Shown: piece by piece, positions 11,490 through 23,904 of the stretch
How the letters are laid out: each line of letters begins with the position of its first letter
How positions within the stretch are numbered: position 1 is the stretch's first letter
From: Mycoplasma elephantis ATCC 51980
Lineage (GTDB): Bacteria > Bacillota_I > Bacilli_A > Mycoplasmatales > Metamycoplasmataceae
Length of the DNA: 64,000 bases
Direction of reading: 5' to 3'
NCBI RefSeq assembly: GCF_000687815.1
Contig: NZ_JHXU01000001.1
Span: forward strand, 1 to 64,000
Notes under the pieces: generated by a model
Seen by the model: only the letters and a program-made list of their open reading frames with translations
What the model was told of the DNA's origin: nothing
Databases searched by the model: none
Program-made: the position numbers and the translations under genes

Positions 11490-12175
11490 TAGTCTTCCAA
11501 TTTCTTTTCATTTTCTAGGTTAATTATTGCCATAAATTTTGTTGCGTCAGCAATTGAACCCACAAATGAAATATTATCATTTCTTAATAATTTAGTTGTA
11601 CCTACAGGTAGTATGCCTTTCCCTTCTCTTGAAACAAATACAATATTTATTCCCTGATCATACAAATTTAATTCTTTCAATTCTTTGTTTTCAAAATCTT
11701 TGTTATATACATTTGTTGAACCCATGACAAAATTATGTCCAATTTCATTTAAATTTTTTGAATAGTGAATAAAATTAGGATTTGTAGCAATTAGCGCAGT
11801 TCTTACTCCTGCTTCATATTCTGGTCGAACAATCATATGAACTCCTATTTGTTTTAAAACTCTAGCATGTCTTCTTGATGTTGCGCGAACAATAATATTC
11901 TTAACTTTTAATTCTAAAAGTGCCGCCACTATTTCTAAATTATCTGGTGAAGCCACAATAACTGTCGAAACTTCTTTAATGCTAATAGCATTTAATGCTT
12001 TCATGTCAGCGGCATCCAATGCATAAACATTAGTTGCTAAATCACTAATTGCTTGTAATGCTTTTTCATCTTTGTCTAAAACTAAAACTGGGTAATTTAA
12101 CTTATTAAGTTGTTCTATAATTGCCTGCCCGTAACGCCCAGCACCAATTACACAAATATCTTTTTTCATTTTCAT
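11489..12175 (-). CDS. ktrA: Potassium uptake regulatory subunit KtrA (RCK protein)
   Basis: Cytoplasmic gating ring of the Ktr potassium transporter. 228 aa. An N-terminal Rossmann fold has CVIGAGRYGQAI and LDKDEKA (nucleotide binding), followed by DAADMKAL and an RCK_C domain from about residue 135. The ATG at 12175 has a GAAGG site at good spacing and is preferred over one four codons upstream at 12187. Its membrane partner ktrB is encoded divergently from 12246. Confidence 0.93.
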   Translation of the reverse strand: MKMKKDICVIGAGRYGQAIIEQLNKLNYPVLVLDKDEKALQAISDLATNVYALDAADMKALNAISIKEVSTVIVASPDNLEIVAALLELKVKNIIVRATSRRHARVLKQIGVHMIVRPEYEAGVRTALIATNPNFIHYSKNLNEIGHNFVMGSTNVYNKDFENKELKELNLYDQGINIVFVSREGKGILPVGTTKLLRNDNISFVGSIADATKFMAIINLENEKKLED

Positions 12176-12245
12176 AATTGCCTTCATCTTTCATACTAAT
12201 ATTCTAATTTAAATATATATTAATAATAGTATAAAATATACAATT

Positions 12246-13745
12246 ATGAAAAATAATAAATTTAAATTATTATGATCAAAATACCAAAATAAAAATAATA
12301 ATAAGAAAAAAATCAAATATATATTTTTTGTATATTTCTTTATAGTTTTTATTTCTTCAATTATTTTATTTTTCCCATGAACCCACACCGGAAAAGAAGA
12401 AATTGATTATATGGATGCTATTTTTACAAGCGCTAGCGCTTTTAGTAATACTGGATTAAATACTATAGAATCACAACAAGATGCATGAAACATTTTTGGA
12501 CAAGCAATAATTGGAGCTTTAATATTTGTTGGTGGAATCGGGTTTTTTGCACTAAAAGTTTTTATAATGAACTACTTGTTTAGGTTTAAAAATTATGATT
12601 TATCTCAAAGAGAATTGTTAAATACTGAAAGAGGGGATACTACTCTTCAAACAAGCGACTTAGTTATTAAGAGTATTAATTTTATTATTGGTACTTTAAT
12701 AGTAGCTGGTCTAACGCTTACAATATACTTTTATTTTGTGCCAAACAAACCGCTTCCAACAGTATCAAAATCAGCTCTTCCACTTTCTCCTTATCATGAT
12801 ATATCACTATCTTTTAGGTTTGGGTTTTTCCACGCAATTAGCGCATTAAATAATGCTGGATATGATATTATGGGAACAAAATCTATTAGTCCATATTTTT
12901 ATAATTATGGTTTGCATATAATTTTTATGATTTTATTCATAATAGGCGGAATAGGATATCCTGTTATATATGATTTTTTATCATGAGTAAAATTTATTTT
13001 CAATAAAAAAAATAAAGGTAAAAAATATAAATGATCATTGTTCACTAAAGTTAGTTTAACAACGTATTTCTTATTGTCGTTTATCTCATTTTTGGTTGTT
13101 ATTTCAATTGAAGTAGGTGGTAATACAAACTATTGACAAAACGAAAACTTTGGCGGGCAATTAAATAAGTTATGAGTGTTGTTTTTCAGCATTTTTTCAA
13201 CAAGAAGTGCTGGATTTTCGCTTATATCTATGCATAATTTGTCTCCAGCCACATTAATAATTTTGAGTATACTTATGTTTATTGGTGCAGCTCCCGCATC
13301 AACCGGAGGAGGAATTCGAACCACTACATTTGCAGTTGTTTTTATTTCATTGTTTTCTAAAATGTTAGGTTATAAATCTACAAGAATGTTTAAAAGAAAA
13401 ATACTTGATGAAAGAGTGCAAATGGCATCAAATGTATTTCTTATTAGTTTGATATTAATTATTATTGGAATACTAATCCTACATTCTTCATTAGATATTT
13501 ATCATGGAGAATTAGATTCAACTTATACAACCTCACACTTATTATTTGAAGTAACATCAGCCTTCGGAACTACAGGTTTAAGTACGGGCATAACTAATAA
13601 ATTAAATATTGCTTCTAAAATAACATTAATTATATTAATGTTTATCGGACAATTCGGTATTTCAAGTACTATTCTTGTTTGGAAAAATAGATCAAGTAAA
13701 GAAAACTTTTATGAATATATTGAAGAAAGTATTGCCTTAGGTTAA
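12246..13745 (+). CDS. ktrB: Potassium channel-like transporter KtrB/TrkH
   Basis: Membrane subunit of the Ktr K+ uptake system. 499 aa with many UGA Trp codons and about eight to ten membrane segments. The four selectivity-filter loops typical of the family can be seen, each with its key glycine: SNTGLNT, NNAGYDI, TRSAGFS and GTTGLST. The conserved APASTGGGIRTTT stretch follows the third. The start at 12246 lies just after a TATAAA box, with almost no leader. It is divergent from its partner ktrA, with 70 bases between them. Confidence 0.94.
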
Positions 13746-13818
13746 TTGTGAATCTTATAATAATATATTTAATATATAATATATATTAATATTTTATATA
13801 TATTAATATAGGAGAATT

Positions 13819-16491
13819 ATGTTGTTTGATGAAGATGAAAAAAAAGATAATATTGAAGAATATGATGATGAAGAAATAAAAACAGTTTTTAATAATGATA
13901 AACCTAAAGAAGAGATTGAAGAGGATGATGAAGATGAAAATCTTCCTCAAAACATAACTGGTTATCAAGTTGAATCAGCAATAATTGAAGAGCCAACAAG
14001 AGGACTTTATCCTCGCGATATACGCGAAGAAATGAAGAGTTCGTTTATTGACTATGCAATGAGCGTTATAGTTTCTCGTGCTCTACCTGATGTAAGGGAT
14101 GGATTAAAACCTGTTCATAGAAGAATTTTACATGGGATGAATGAATTAGGAATTACATCATCTAGCGCCCACAAAAAATCAGCTAGAATTGTTGGGGATG
14201 TTTTAGGAAAATATCACCCACATGGTGATAGCTCTGTTTATGAGGCCATGGTTAGATTAGCACAAGATTTTTCACTTCGTTATCCTTTAATAGATGGTCA
14301 TGGTAACTTTGGAAGCATTGATGGAGATCAGGCCGCCGCAATGCGTTATACAGAAGCAAGGATGTCTAAAATTGCGTCTGAAATGTTAGATGGTATAAAG
14401 AAAAATACTGTAGATTTCATCGATAACTATGATGCCAGTGAATTAGAACCTGTTGTTTTACCAAGTCGTTTCCCTAATATTTTAGTTTCTGGTGCAACGG
14501 GTATTGCTGTTGGTATGGCAACTGCAATTCCGCCTCATAATTTAGGTGAAACAATTGATGCCACAATTGCACTTGCTAAAAATCCTAATATTTCAATTGA
14601 TGAGTTAATTACATATGTAAAAGGTCCTGATTTCCCTACTGGTGCAGAAATAATCGGAAAAAGAGGAATATATGACGCTTACACAACAGGAAGAGGTACT
14701 ATTCCTGTTAGAAGTAAGGCTAAAATAGAAACTCTTGCAAGTGGTAAGTCAAAAATTATAATCACTGAAATACCATATGAAATAAGAAAAACAGCAATTA
14801 TTGAAAGAATTGCAGAACTAGTAAAAACTAAAGTTATAGATGGAATTACCGATTTACGTGATGAATCTAATAAAGATGGAATTAGAATTGTTATTTTAGT
14901 AAAGAAAAATGCTGACCCTAACGTTATTCTTAACCAACTTTATCGACAAACCCCACTTCAAACAAATTACAATGCAAATATGGTGGCGCTTGTAAAAGGA
15001 GAACCAAAGCTTCTTAATTTAAAAGAAATGTTAGAATATTATCTCGAACACCAATATGACGTTGTAACAAGAAGGTTAAAATTTGATCTAGAAAAAAATG
15101 AAGCAAGACTATTAATATTAGAAGGTCTAAAAATAGCTGTAGATAATATTGATGAAGTTGTAAAAATCATTAGAAGCTCAAATAACGATCAAGAAGCAAT
15201 TGAACGTTTAATGGTTCGTTTTGAATTGGTTGAAATTCAAGCAAAATCAATAGTTGATATGCGTTTAGGTCGTCTTACTGGTTTAGCAATCGATAGAATG
15301 AATGAAGAAATTGCAATGTTAGAGGCTGAAATTTCAAAAATTAAAGCTATTTTAGCCAGCCAAGAATTATTAACTAATTTAATAGTAGACGAGTTAAGTG
15401 TAATAAAAGAAAAATATGGTGATGAACGTCGGACAAAAATAAATGAATCTGCTTCAATTAATATATCGGATGAAGATTTAATACCTGAAAGAGAAATTGT
15501 TATTTCCCTTAGTTCGAAAGGTTATGTAAAAAGAACTGATCTAGTACAATATCGTACCCAAAAAAGAGGTGGTATTGGCGCTAAAGGGATGCAAACATAT
15601 CAAGATGATGATGTTGAACAATTAATAATTACAACAACCCATATAGATTTATTAATTTTCACTTCTTTAGGCAGAATTTATAGAATAAGAGCTTTACAAA
15701 TCCCTGAACAAAGCAAAAGCTCAAAAGGAATACCTTTTGTAAATATAATTGATTTATTACCTGAGGAAAGCGTTATCTCGATTATTGCAAACAACGATTA
15801 TAGCGACAATAATTTCCTTGTTACAATAACAAAACAAGGAATGATTAAAAAAACACCTATTTCTGAATACAAACGAATTAACACAAACGGTAAAATAGCT
15901 CTTGGATTAAAAGAAGATGATCAATTAATTAGGGCCATGATAGTTGATGGTCAAAGAGATATAATCATTGCATCTAATGATGGTAGCTTAGCAAGATTTA
16001 CCTGTGATGATATTCGTCAAAGTGGGAGAACAGCTGTTGGCGTTATAGGTATAAGATTAAGAGAAAATTGCTTTGTTGTATCAGCTAGCCACAGTGGCGA
16101 GGGAGATTATATACTTTCGCTTGGTTTTAAAGGTTATGGTAAAAAAACATTAGCTGATGAATATAGAAAAACAAAAAGAGGCGCTCGTGGTGTACATACT
16201 CTAAACACCGATAAAGCAGGAGAATTAATAGGATGCCGTTATATAAAAGGTGATGAAGATATAATTCTTTTAAATAATAAAGGTACAACAATAAGAATCA
16301 ACGGAAATGAAATACCAATAATAGGAAGGTTTGCAAAAGGTGTAAAAGTAATTAGCTTAAAACGTAATGAAAGTCTTAAGGCGTTTGAGGTTATAGATAC
16401 TAAGGGAATAGAGGAAGAAGCAGAAGCTGAATACCAAAGAACGCAAGAAGTTATATTAAGTCAACGTAGCGAAGATAATGACGATGAATAA
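13819..16491 (+). CDS. gyrA: DNA gyrase subunit A
   Basis: Breakage-reunion subunit that introduces negative supercoils. 890 aa. After an acidic N-terminal extension of about 55 residues come the winged-helix core with [13 protein letters not shown], the active Tyr (Y177) in AAMRYTEAR, and a C-terminal beta-pinwheel with the GyrA-box-like segment [10 protein letters not shown]. That box and the GDQAAAMRY sequence favour GyrA over ParC. A GGAG site precedes the ATG. Confidence 0.93.
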   Translation: MLFDEDEKKDNIEEYDDEEIKTVFNNDKPKEEIEEDDEDENLPQNITGYQVESAIIEEPTRGLYPRDIREEMKSSFIDYAMSVIVSRALPDVRDGLKPVHRRILHGMNELGITSSSAHKKSARIVGDVLGKYHPHGDSSVYEAMVRLAQDFSLRYPLIDGHGNFGSIDGDQAAAMRYTEARMSKIASEMLDGIKKNTVDFIDNYDASELEPVVLPSRFPNILVSGATGIAVGMATAIPPHNLGETIDATIALAKNPNISIDELITYVKGPDFPTGAEIIGKRGIYDAYTTGRGTIPVRSKAKIETLASGKSKIIITEIPYEIRKTAIIERIAELVKTKVIDGITDLRDESNKDGIRIVILVKKNADPNVILNQLYRQTPLQTNYNANMVALVKGEPKLLNLKEMLEYYLEHQYDVVTRRLKFDLEKNEARLLILEGLKIAVDNIDEVVKIIRSSNNDQEAIERLMVRFELVEIQAKSIVDMRLGRLTGLAIDRMNEEIAMLEAEISKIKAILASQELLTNLIVDELSVIKEKYGDERRTKINESASINISDEDLIPEREIVISLSSKGYVKRTDLVQYRTQKRGGIGAKGMQTYQDDDVEQLIITTTHIDLLIFTSLGRIYRIRALQIPEQSKSSKGIPFVNIIDLLPEESVISIIANNDYSDNNFLVTITKQGMIKKTPISEYKRINTNGKIALGLKEDDQLIRAMIVDGQRDIIIASNDGSLARFTCDDIRQSGRTAVGVIGIRLRENCFVVSASHSGEGDYILSLGFKGYGKKTLADEYRKTKRGARGVHTLNTDKAGELIGCRYIKGDEDIILLNNKGTTIRINGNEIPIIGRFAKGVKVISLKRNESLKAFEVIDTKGIEEEAEAEYQRTQEVILSQRSEDNDDE

Positions 16492-16520
16492 AAAAGAGGA
16501 ATAAATCCTCTTTTTTATTC
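16486..16520. terminator. Bidirectional terminator after gyrA
   Basis: Perfect 15-bp stem from gaataaaaaagagga to its complement with a 5-base loop. It overlaps the 3' ends of both gyrA and the opposing gene. Confidence 0.9.
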
Positions 16521-18014
16521 ACTTTCTATTATGGAACGCTCAATAATTTTAAACAGATTTTTTGCTTTTTTCTTGAATTTTTGCTGGTTTTTGTTGATAT
16601 TTATAAAAATGTTGTATTTTTGATTTTTATCATCAAAATAGATTACTGCAAATACATCATGATCAAATACCAATTTTGTTTTGTTGTTAGTTCTCTCTCA
16701 TTCCAATAACTCGAATTGAGAATTGGCGAAAATATTTTTAATTGATTCCATAAAAACATCATGATCAACTTTTTTAAACTTAAATGATTTTTTAATCTCA
16801 AAATAATCACCATATATTTTGAAAAGATTTTTCCACCTTAATGAAAAATTTATGTTTTGATTTTTTAAATAATTCACATATTGAATAAATTTAAAAATAA
16901 ATGGAATGTTGTCATTTATGTAATCATTTGATAAACTTATGAATTCTTCTTCTTTTTTAAATAAATAATTATTTCCTTTATTGAGAGTTAAATTTTTATA
17001 TTTATTAATAATTTTTTTAACAAAATTATTTGTATAAATATCTAATTCTAAATTAATATCATTATTATTTTGATTAAGTCTTTTTTGATCTTCTAAAAAA
17101 TAATCAAGAAAGGAACCAATTAAATTGTTTATTTGGATTGTCTTGTGCGTTGTATTATGTAACATTTTAATTTCGGGCAAAACAAAGTTTTCAGAGTAAT
17201 TAAATATTAAATCTTGTTTTTCTATAAATCTAACATAAAATCAATTTAAAAATTTATTAAATATATTTTTATTTAATAATTTTGAAAACCTAATTTTTCA
17301 ATTCATTTTTTTACCAATAATTTTAAAAATTTGATTGTATTCAGTGTTATTTTTATAAACAAATATATTTACTAAAGGTTCATCATATAATGAATTACCT
17401 GAAAATTTCCTTATTATTTTTTCAATATAATCCTCAATAATCAAGCTTTGATCTATATTAATTGTCTTATCAAAAGAATATTTTGGTATATCAATATTTT
17501 GATATTTAGAATTGTTAATAGCTTCGGTAAGATTATTGTCATTAATTTTCTCGCCCTTACCATTATATATTTCCATAAAAATTTCTTTGTTTTGCTCATA
17601 AAAATAAAAAGCATAATCAACATTAATTCTTTTTATTATTTCCTTAACTATAACATAACATGTTTTTTGTTTATGTTTTGTAACAAAGAGATTAGCTCCA
17701 AATTCATTAGCAACACTAGAAAAAGCTTCGTATATAAAATTAGGTTTATTAATGTTTTGCATTAACAAAATTTTTTTATTTGCTAAGTTAATATAATCAT
17801 GAAATTCAACAATAAATTGAGAAAGAGTTAATAAATTCAAATTTGAATATCCTATATCTTTAATTCATTTAACCATACCATCATCATTAATAGACGGACT
17901 AGAAAAAAATAAAGAATCACTTTTGAATTTATCTACTATTTGCGCTATTTTTCTTTTTTTATTTTTTAACCAAAATTTTTTTCAATTTGTTAAAAGAAAT
18001 TCTTCATTATCCAT
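16515..18014 (-). CDS. Degenerate phosphohexomutase (phosphomannomutase/phosphoglucomutase-like), probable pseudoenzyme
   Basis: 499 aa, close to the length of mycoplasma phosphomannomutases. The order of weak matches follows that family throughout: a TLSQFIVEFHDYI helix, a region ending EIYNGKGEKI where homologs have SHNPxxYNGxKVYxxxGxQ, INNLIGSFLDYFLE where homologs have TGNxIGALLLDYILE, NYLKNQNINFSLRWKNLFKIYGD split over domain 3, and a phosphate-loop-like C-terminus (FDHDVFAVIYFDD). The catalytic Ser loop (TASHNP) and metal loop (DPDADR) are gone, so it should not act as a mutase. Asn/Lys-rich, no frameshift. The family call rests on pattern reading, not a search. Confidence 0.6.
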
Positions 18015-18159
18015 ATATCTTTACTTTAACTCTTTCGCCTTTTTAATTTAGTATTTAATTATTTTAATAAAATCTATATTTTCCATAAAAATTTATAAAT
18101 TAATATTATTTTTTTGATTTAATTGATAAATATATTTACATAAACTTAAATTACTATTA

Positions 18160-18723
18160 TTAATACCCTATTCCTTCAAACAATACATCTAAATCATTTT
18201 CTTTAAATAGTAATTCCTTATTATTATTTTTTAATATTGAATTCTGAGAAAGAATCATTCCTCAAGAACTAATATTATTAACTTTAAATTCCTCTATAAT
18301 GCTTCCATCACTCAAAATAGAGCCCTCTAGAGCAAATCAATAAGATTCATTTACTTTAATATCTTCTCTATTTGTTAATACAACAACACTATTATTTTGA
18401 GTTTGTATACATAGTTTATATAGATTTGAATTAATTAATTTATCACATTTTATGACTTTAGAATATAGAAAAAAATCATAGTTTTTAATAATAAAATTAT
18501 TAAATAAGTCACTAATTCTTTTAGGTAATTTATTTATTAATTGATATTCAAACTTGCTTTTAGTATCATTTGTATCAATAATTATTTTTAACTCATTGCT
18601 CTCAACATAACCAATTAAGTTATTCTTTTTTACTATTTCTACGTTTTCCCAATTAGCCACATTACCTAGTTTATAAATAGTATGATTTTTAAAATTTTTA
18701 TTTATTCTTAGTTTTATTATCAT
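18160..18723 (-). CDS. YtpR-like tRNA-binding domain protein
   Basis: 187 aa. The C-terminal half reads like the EMAP/Arc1p-type OB fold found in YtpR and the PheT N-terminus: VVVLTNREDIKVNE, FALEGSILSDGS, and SSWGMILSQNS, matching family elements of the form NVxxG, ALPGSxLPxG and SxGMxxS. The N-terminal half fits the YtpR N-domain in length. YtpR proteins may bind tRNA; the exact role is unknown. The stop at 18160 is followed by an AT-rich gap to the next gene with nothing else recognisable. Confidence 0.68.
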
Positions 18724-18731
18724 GTTTAAAT

Positions 18732-18737
18732 TATAAT
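18732..18737 (+). promoter_or_regulatory. -10 box TATAAT for degV
   Basis: Consensus TATAAT 13 bases before the degV ATG. The implied leader is about 7 bases with no ribosome binding site. Divergent from the YtpR-like gene. Confidence 0.5.
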
Positions 18738-18750
18738 GTAAAATAAGAAT

Positions 18751-19632
18751 ATGAAAATTGCAATAGTAGTAGATTCAGCAGCAAATTTAACAAAAGAAGA
18801 GGCTGAAAAAATAGGGTGATTTTTATTACCCTCTTATATAAATATATATGGTAAACAGTATGCTGATGGTATAGATATTAATGCGAAGGACTTTTTTGAT
18901 ATATATAATAAGGAGTCTGATGTTAAAACATCTGCCTCTAATTTATCGGTTGCATCAGAATTATTTTCTAAATTATCAAAAGAATATGATAAAGTTGTAG
19001 TTTATCCAATTTCTATTCATTTATCTTCACAATACTCAAATTTAAAACTTTTATCACAAGAATTTAAAAATGTATATGTTGTACCTAGCGAAAATATTTG
19101 TGAACTTATGGTTTTGGATATTTTTAAATTCTTAGATCAAAACATTAAAACAGATGAAGATTTTGAAAGAGAATTTAGTAAACTTGGTAAATGTAATAAA
19201 GAACAATCAGTATTATTGGTGCCAAAAAATACAGATTTCTTACTTAAAAGTGGTCGCTTAACCCCAGCAGCAAATGCTATAGCAAAACTTTTACATATTG
19301 TTCCAATCATCGAATTTAAAGATGGCAAATTATTAAAATACGGTAAAGGGCGCAAATTTATAAAAACTGTTTCAAATATCATAAATTCAAACATAGAAAC
19401 ATTAAAAAAGGATCCATCGTATAAACATATAGTTATTGAAGCTAGATGTTCTGACATTAATGAATTTTTAGATATTTATAAAAAAAATAATGTAAACATA
19501 AGTTATAAATATCATTTATCTCCACTTATTGCTGTACACACTGGACCTGAATCAATGACCATTATTTATTCACGTATAGAAGATAAATATTTAAAAAAAT
19601 TAACTGATTTAAGAAAAAAATCGCTTGAATAA
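18751..19632 (+). CDS. DegV family fatty-acid-binding protein
   Basis: 293 aa. N-terminal VVDSAANLT and the mid-protein KSGRLTPAAN are family signatures; the C-terminal domain has HTGPES. DegV/FakB proteins hold a fatty acid for phosphorylation by the kinase FakA, feeding host fatty acids to phospholipid synthesis. That fits plsY further along the same strand, although no fakA is in the window. One UGA Trp lies near residue 25. Confidence 0.9.
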
Positions 19633-19641
19633 GCGATTTTT
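19616..19641. terminator. Bidirectional terminator after degV
   Basis: Perfect 11-bp stem aaaaatcgctt / aagcgattttt with a 4-base loop, overlapping the ends of both converging genes. Confidence 0.88.
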
Positions 19642-20479
19642 ATATTTCTATTTTTTTACGATGTAAATAATCTACAATAGCCATATATAAACCTTCTTGA
19701 TTTACATCACAAGTATGATATTTTGCGGCATCTTTAACATTTTTTGGTGAGTTATCCATTGCATAACTATATCCGGCATATTCCAACATTGATATATCAT
19801 TAGCACTATCACCTATCGCCATTACTTCTTTAGGATCTATTTTATATATATTTTCACAAAGTCATTTAATACCTTCTCCCTTAGAAACACCATTTGCCAC
19901 AATTTCCATATGAGTTCCATTCATATACATAATATGAACTTCTTTATCTATTCCGTTGGCAACAAGTTCATTGTAACATTTTTTTATATTAGGAATTTCA
20001 CCATGTAAAGGATTTATTTCAAGAAGGGAACTAAAACATACTTCCATTTTTATTAAATCATCCGGAATTTCTCCCGTATTAATAAAATCTCTTGTACCAG
20101 CATGTTTAAAAATAAATTCATTATAATCATTTGATGTATTAAATAAATATTGTTTGTGTTCTCCAAAATAATACAATCCACATCCATTTTTAATCGCTAT
20201 ATCCATAATTTTTTTAGCTATTTTTGTATCAAAAGGGTATGTTTTTATATATTTTTTTTGTTTAATATCTCATATTCCCGCACCACAACTAAGAACTGCA
20301 TAAGTTGCATTTAAGTCTTCGCCCAATTTTAGATGTTTAGGATAATTAGCATTTCCTGTATTTATTACAAAATCTACACCAAGTTTTTTTAATGATAATA
20401 TTTTTTCTTTTGTTTTAGTAGTCATATCTTTGCCATGGCCATAAATTGTGCCATCTATATCAGAAAAAATTACATTCAT
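19640..20479 (-). CDS. Cof-type HAD superfamily phosphatase
   Basis: 279 aa. Motif I is FSDIDGTIYG at the N-terminus and motif IV is AIGDSANDISML near residue 225, with a large cap domain between, as in Cof/YkrA proteins. Likely a phosphatase on sugar phosphates or cofactors; substrate unknown. UGA Trp codons occur at two places. It is divergent from manA, 40 bases away. Confidence 0.88.
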
Positions 20480-20519
20480 GGATATATTATAGTTAATATA
20501 TTATAAAATATTAATAATT

Positions 20520-21275
20520 ATGAAAAAAATAGTACCTGTTGTTCATGAAAAATTATGAGGCAAAGAAATATGACTACACTCTCCTTTAAAAAATTTTGAA
20601 ACAACTTTTGAGAATAAAGAAAAGAATAGCTTTGGACCATTAATAAAAATAATCTCTGCAAATCAACCTTTAAGTATACAAGTTCATCCTGATGATACAT
20701 TGGCAAAAAAGCTAGAAAACCAATCAAATGGTAAAAATGAAGCATGAATTTTAATTAAAAAAAGTAAAAATGCAAAAATTATTTGAGGGTCTAAAACTAT
20801 AGACAAAAAAATAATTAAGAATGCCGTAATAAATAATTGTTTAGAAAAGTATTTAAATATTATAGATCCAGAAATTAATGAATTCTATAATGTACCTGCT
20901 GGCCTTATACATGGAATAGGTTACAATAAAGATGATTTTATTGAAGTTTTAGAAGTACAACAACCTAGTGATGTTACATATAGACTTTATGACTACCACC
21001 GAAAACAAAAAGATGGGACTTTTAGAGAGTTACATTTAGAAAAGTCACTTATTTCGTTAAAATTCGAAAAGTCTGATTTACAAAAGCAAAATGGCGATAC
21101 TAAAATATATAATTTAACAAATTATTCCATCATTGATACAAAAAAAGAAGATATTTCATTTAACACTTATACATGAGTTATAAAAAAAGATGATTATCAG
21201 ACTTTCTTATTTGAACCAAATGAAATAATTAATATAAAAAATGTTTGAATAGTTAAGGAAGAAAAATGTGATTAA
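20520..21275 (+). CDS. manA: Mannose-6-phosphate isomerase, class I
   Basis: Zinc enzyme interconverting mannose-6-P and fructose-6-P. 251 aa, shorter than the long class but like Firmicutes short PMIs. The zinc-site stretch SIQVHPDD and the following GKNEAWILI are present, and NVPAGLIHGIG carries a later His ligand. Several UGA Trp codons. Its last bases overlap the plsY start by 10. No ribosome site is seen; a TATAAA box lies 13 bases upstream. Confidence 0.88.
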
Positions 21276-21979
21276 TGATTTTATACAATTTATCTTTAAT
21301 TTTTATCGGTTATTTTATTGGGTCATTAAATATTTCCATTTTAATATCAAAAACAAAACAAAATAGAGATATAAGAAGCATGGGTTCAGGAAATGCTGGG
21401 GCCACAAATGCTCTAAGAGTTTATGGAAAAAAAATTGGTTTTTTAATTTTTTTATTTGATTTTTTCAAATGTTTAATACCTATTTTGCTTATAGGATTAC
21501 TTGCAAAATATATCGAACCACAATCAAGTAATATATTTTATAAAAATTATATTATTCCACAATCTATTGGTTTGGCGGTTATTATTGGTCACATATTCCC
21601 TTTATACCATGGATTTAAGGGTGGTAAAGGTGCGGCTTGTTTTGCAGGATTAATTTCATCAATTAATATTATTTTATTTATAGCTGGGGTCATACTATTT
21701 CTATCGATTGCCTTTTTAACAAAAATTGTTTCAGTTGCCACTCTAATTTCCACATTAATTTTAACTGGTTGCGCATTTATACCTTGAATTGCGACAGGAT
21801 CAATTTTAAGCGAGTTAAATCGAAGTGTGAATGAAAAATATTGACTAATAGGAATTATTTGTTGCATAACATATTTACTTGTTTTATATGCTCATAGACA
21901 AAATATTATCCGTTTATTTAAAGGTAAGGAAAACTCATTTAAAAATAAATATAAAATTGTAGAAAATGAACAAAAATAA
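21266..21979 (+). CDS. plsY: Acyl-phosphate:glycerol-3-phosphate acyltransferase PlsY
   Basis: Membrane enzyme making lysophosphatidate from acyl phosphate and glycerol-3-P. 237 aa. Family motifs: [17 protein letters not shown] near residue 40 and [16 protein letters not shown] near 112, plus about six membrane segments. The start at 21266 (MWLM..., with a UGA Trp) is chosen because AAGGAAG sits at ideal distance; an ATG three codons later is possible. Overlap with manA implies coupled expression. Confidence 0.93.
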
Positions 21980-22000
21980 ACAATTTTTGTTCATTTTTTT
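21967..22000 (+). terminator. Terminator after plsY
   Basis: 11-bp stem tgaacaaaaat / atttttgttca with a 5-base loop and a run of T, overlapping the plsY stop. Confidence 0.8.
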
Positions 22001-22068
22001 ATAAAGTTGTTTTTAAAATAATTAGAAAAAGTATATTAAATGTATTATTATTTTATAACAAACTTGTT

Positions 22069-22074
22069 TATAAT
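22069..22074 (+). promoter_or_regulatory. -10 box TATAAT for lepA
   Basis: Consensus TATAAT ending 10 bases before the lepA ATG, so the leader would be about three bases and no ribosome site fits. Confidence 0.55.
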
Positions 22075-22083
22075 AATACGTAT

Positions 22084-23877
22084 ATGGATAAGTCTAAAAT
22101 ACGAAATTTTTCAATAATAGCACATATTGATCACGGAAAGTCAACATTAGCTGACCGTATTTTAGAATTAACAAACACTCTTACTTCGCGAGATATTAAA
22201 GAACAAACAATGGACACCATGGACCTTGAACGCGAAAGAGGAATAACAATTAAATTAAATGCTGCTCAAATAAAATATAAAGATTATGTTTTTCATCTTA
22301 TAGATACTCCCGGACACGTTGATTTTACTTATGAAGTTTCACGTTCTTTGGCCGCAAGTGAAGGCGCTCTCCTTGTTGTGGATGCAACACAAGGAATTGA
22401 AGCACAAACTTTAGCTAATGTTTATTTGGCTATGGATAATAATTTAGAAATTATTCCTATTATAAATAAAATAGATTTGCCTAGCGCAAACCCTGAATAT
22501 GTAAAAAAAGAAATAGAAGATATAGTCGGCATCCCGACAGACAACGCTGTGGAAATTTCTGCTAAAACAGGTTTAAATTGCGAAAAAGTGCTTGATGCAA
22601 TTATTAATTATATTCCCGCTCCCAAAGACGCTAATGATGATAAACCATTAAAAGCTTTAATTTTTGATTCATATTTCGATCCATATAGGGGTGTTGTTTT
22701 ACTAATTAGAATTTTTGATGGTGTATTAAGGCAAAATGAAAAAATAAAATTTATGTCTAACAATAAAGAATTTCATGTTTCCGAATTAGGGGTTAAAAAC
22801 CCTAATGAAATTAAAAAAGAAATGCTTGTTGCCGGAGAAGTTGGTTGAGTAGCCGCAAATATAAGAGATGCGAAAGAAGTATCTGTTGGAGACACGATTA
22901 CAACATTTGAAAACCCTACCCCGGTCGCTTTGCCTGGTTATAAAAAAATGAAACCTGTTGTATATAGCGGTTTTTATCCAATTGATACTTTAGACTATGA
23001 TGATTTAAAAGAAAGTCTTGAAAAAATTTCGTTATCTGATTCTTCATTAACATGAGAACAAGAATCAACAAAAGCACTTGGTTTTGGATTTAGGGTTGGA
23101 TTTTTGGGTCTTTTACATATGGAAATATTGCAAGAGAGATTGGATCGAGAATATAACATTGGTGTTATAGCTACCTCACCTAGTGTGGAGTATACTGTTT
23201 ATTTAACTAATGGAGAAATCAAAAAAATATCAAATCCGGCACTACTTCCAGACAAAACATTTATAAAAGAAGTTACAGAACCTTATATAAAAGCCACTAT
23301 TTTACTTCCAGATAAATTTATTGGTGCTGTAATGGATTTATGCCAAACTAAAAGAGGTATTTATATAGATATTCAATTTTTAGATGGAGACAGAAGAAAA
23401 CTTATATATGAATTACCATTATCGGAAATAATTTTCGATTTCTTTGATAAATTAAAATCTATTTCAAAGGGATATGCCTCTTTTGAATATGATCTTATTG
23501 ATGAAAGACCAAGCGATCTTGTAAAAGTAGATATTATGTTAAATAGAGACAAAATTGATGCATTTTCAATAATTTGTCACAAAGACCATGCTTATGCAAG
23601 ATCTAGAGATTTAGTTGAAAAACTAAAAGAGGTTATTCCAAGACAATCTTTTGAAATTCCGGTTCAAGCAGCTATTGGAGGTAAAGTTATTGCTAGAGAA
23701 ACCATTAAAGCATATAGAAAAGATGTTACAGCAAAATTGTATGGTGGTGACGTTACAAGAAGACAAAAATTATTAAAAAAACAAAAAGCCGGCAAAAAAA
23801 GAATGAAGCAATTCGGAAATGTTGAAGTACCTCAAGAAGCCTTTATTAGTATTTTAAAAACTAATGTTAAAAAATAA
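22084..23877 (+). CDS. lepA: Translation elongation factor 4 (LepA)
   Basis: Ribosomal GTPase that back-translocates or helps maturation of ribosomes under stress. 597 aa. G1 [10 protein letters not shown]2 region RERGITIK, G3 DTPGHVDF, G4 NKIDLP and G5 SAKTG are all present. The LepA-specific C-terminal domain ends with [14 protein letters not shown] and [17 protein letters not shown]. Two internal UGA Trp codons join what would otherwise be three fragments. Confidence 0.97.
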
Positions 23878-23892
23878 TTTATATTTATTAAA

Positions 23893-23898
23893 TATAAT
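23893..23898 (+). promoter_or_regulatory. -10 box TATAAT for holA (predicted leaderless)
   Basis: Consensus TATAAT ending 7 bases before the A of the holA ATG, the expected transcription start. No Shine-Dalgarno sequence is present. Confidence 0.6.
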
Positions 23899-23904
23899 AA
23901 TGTT

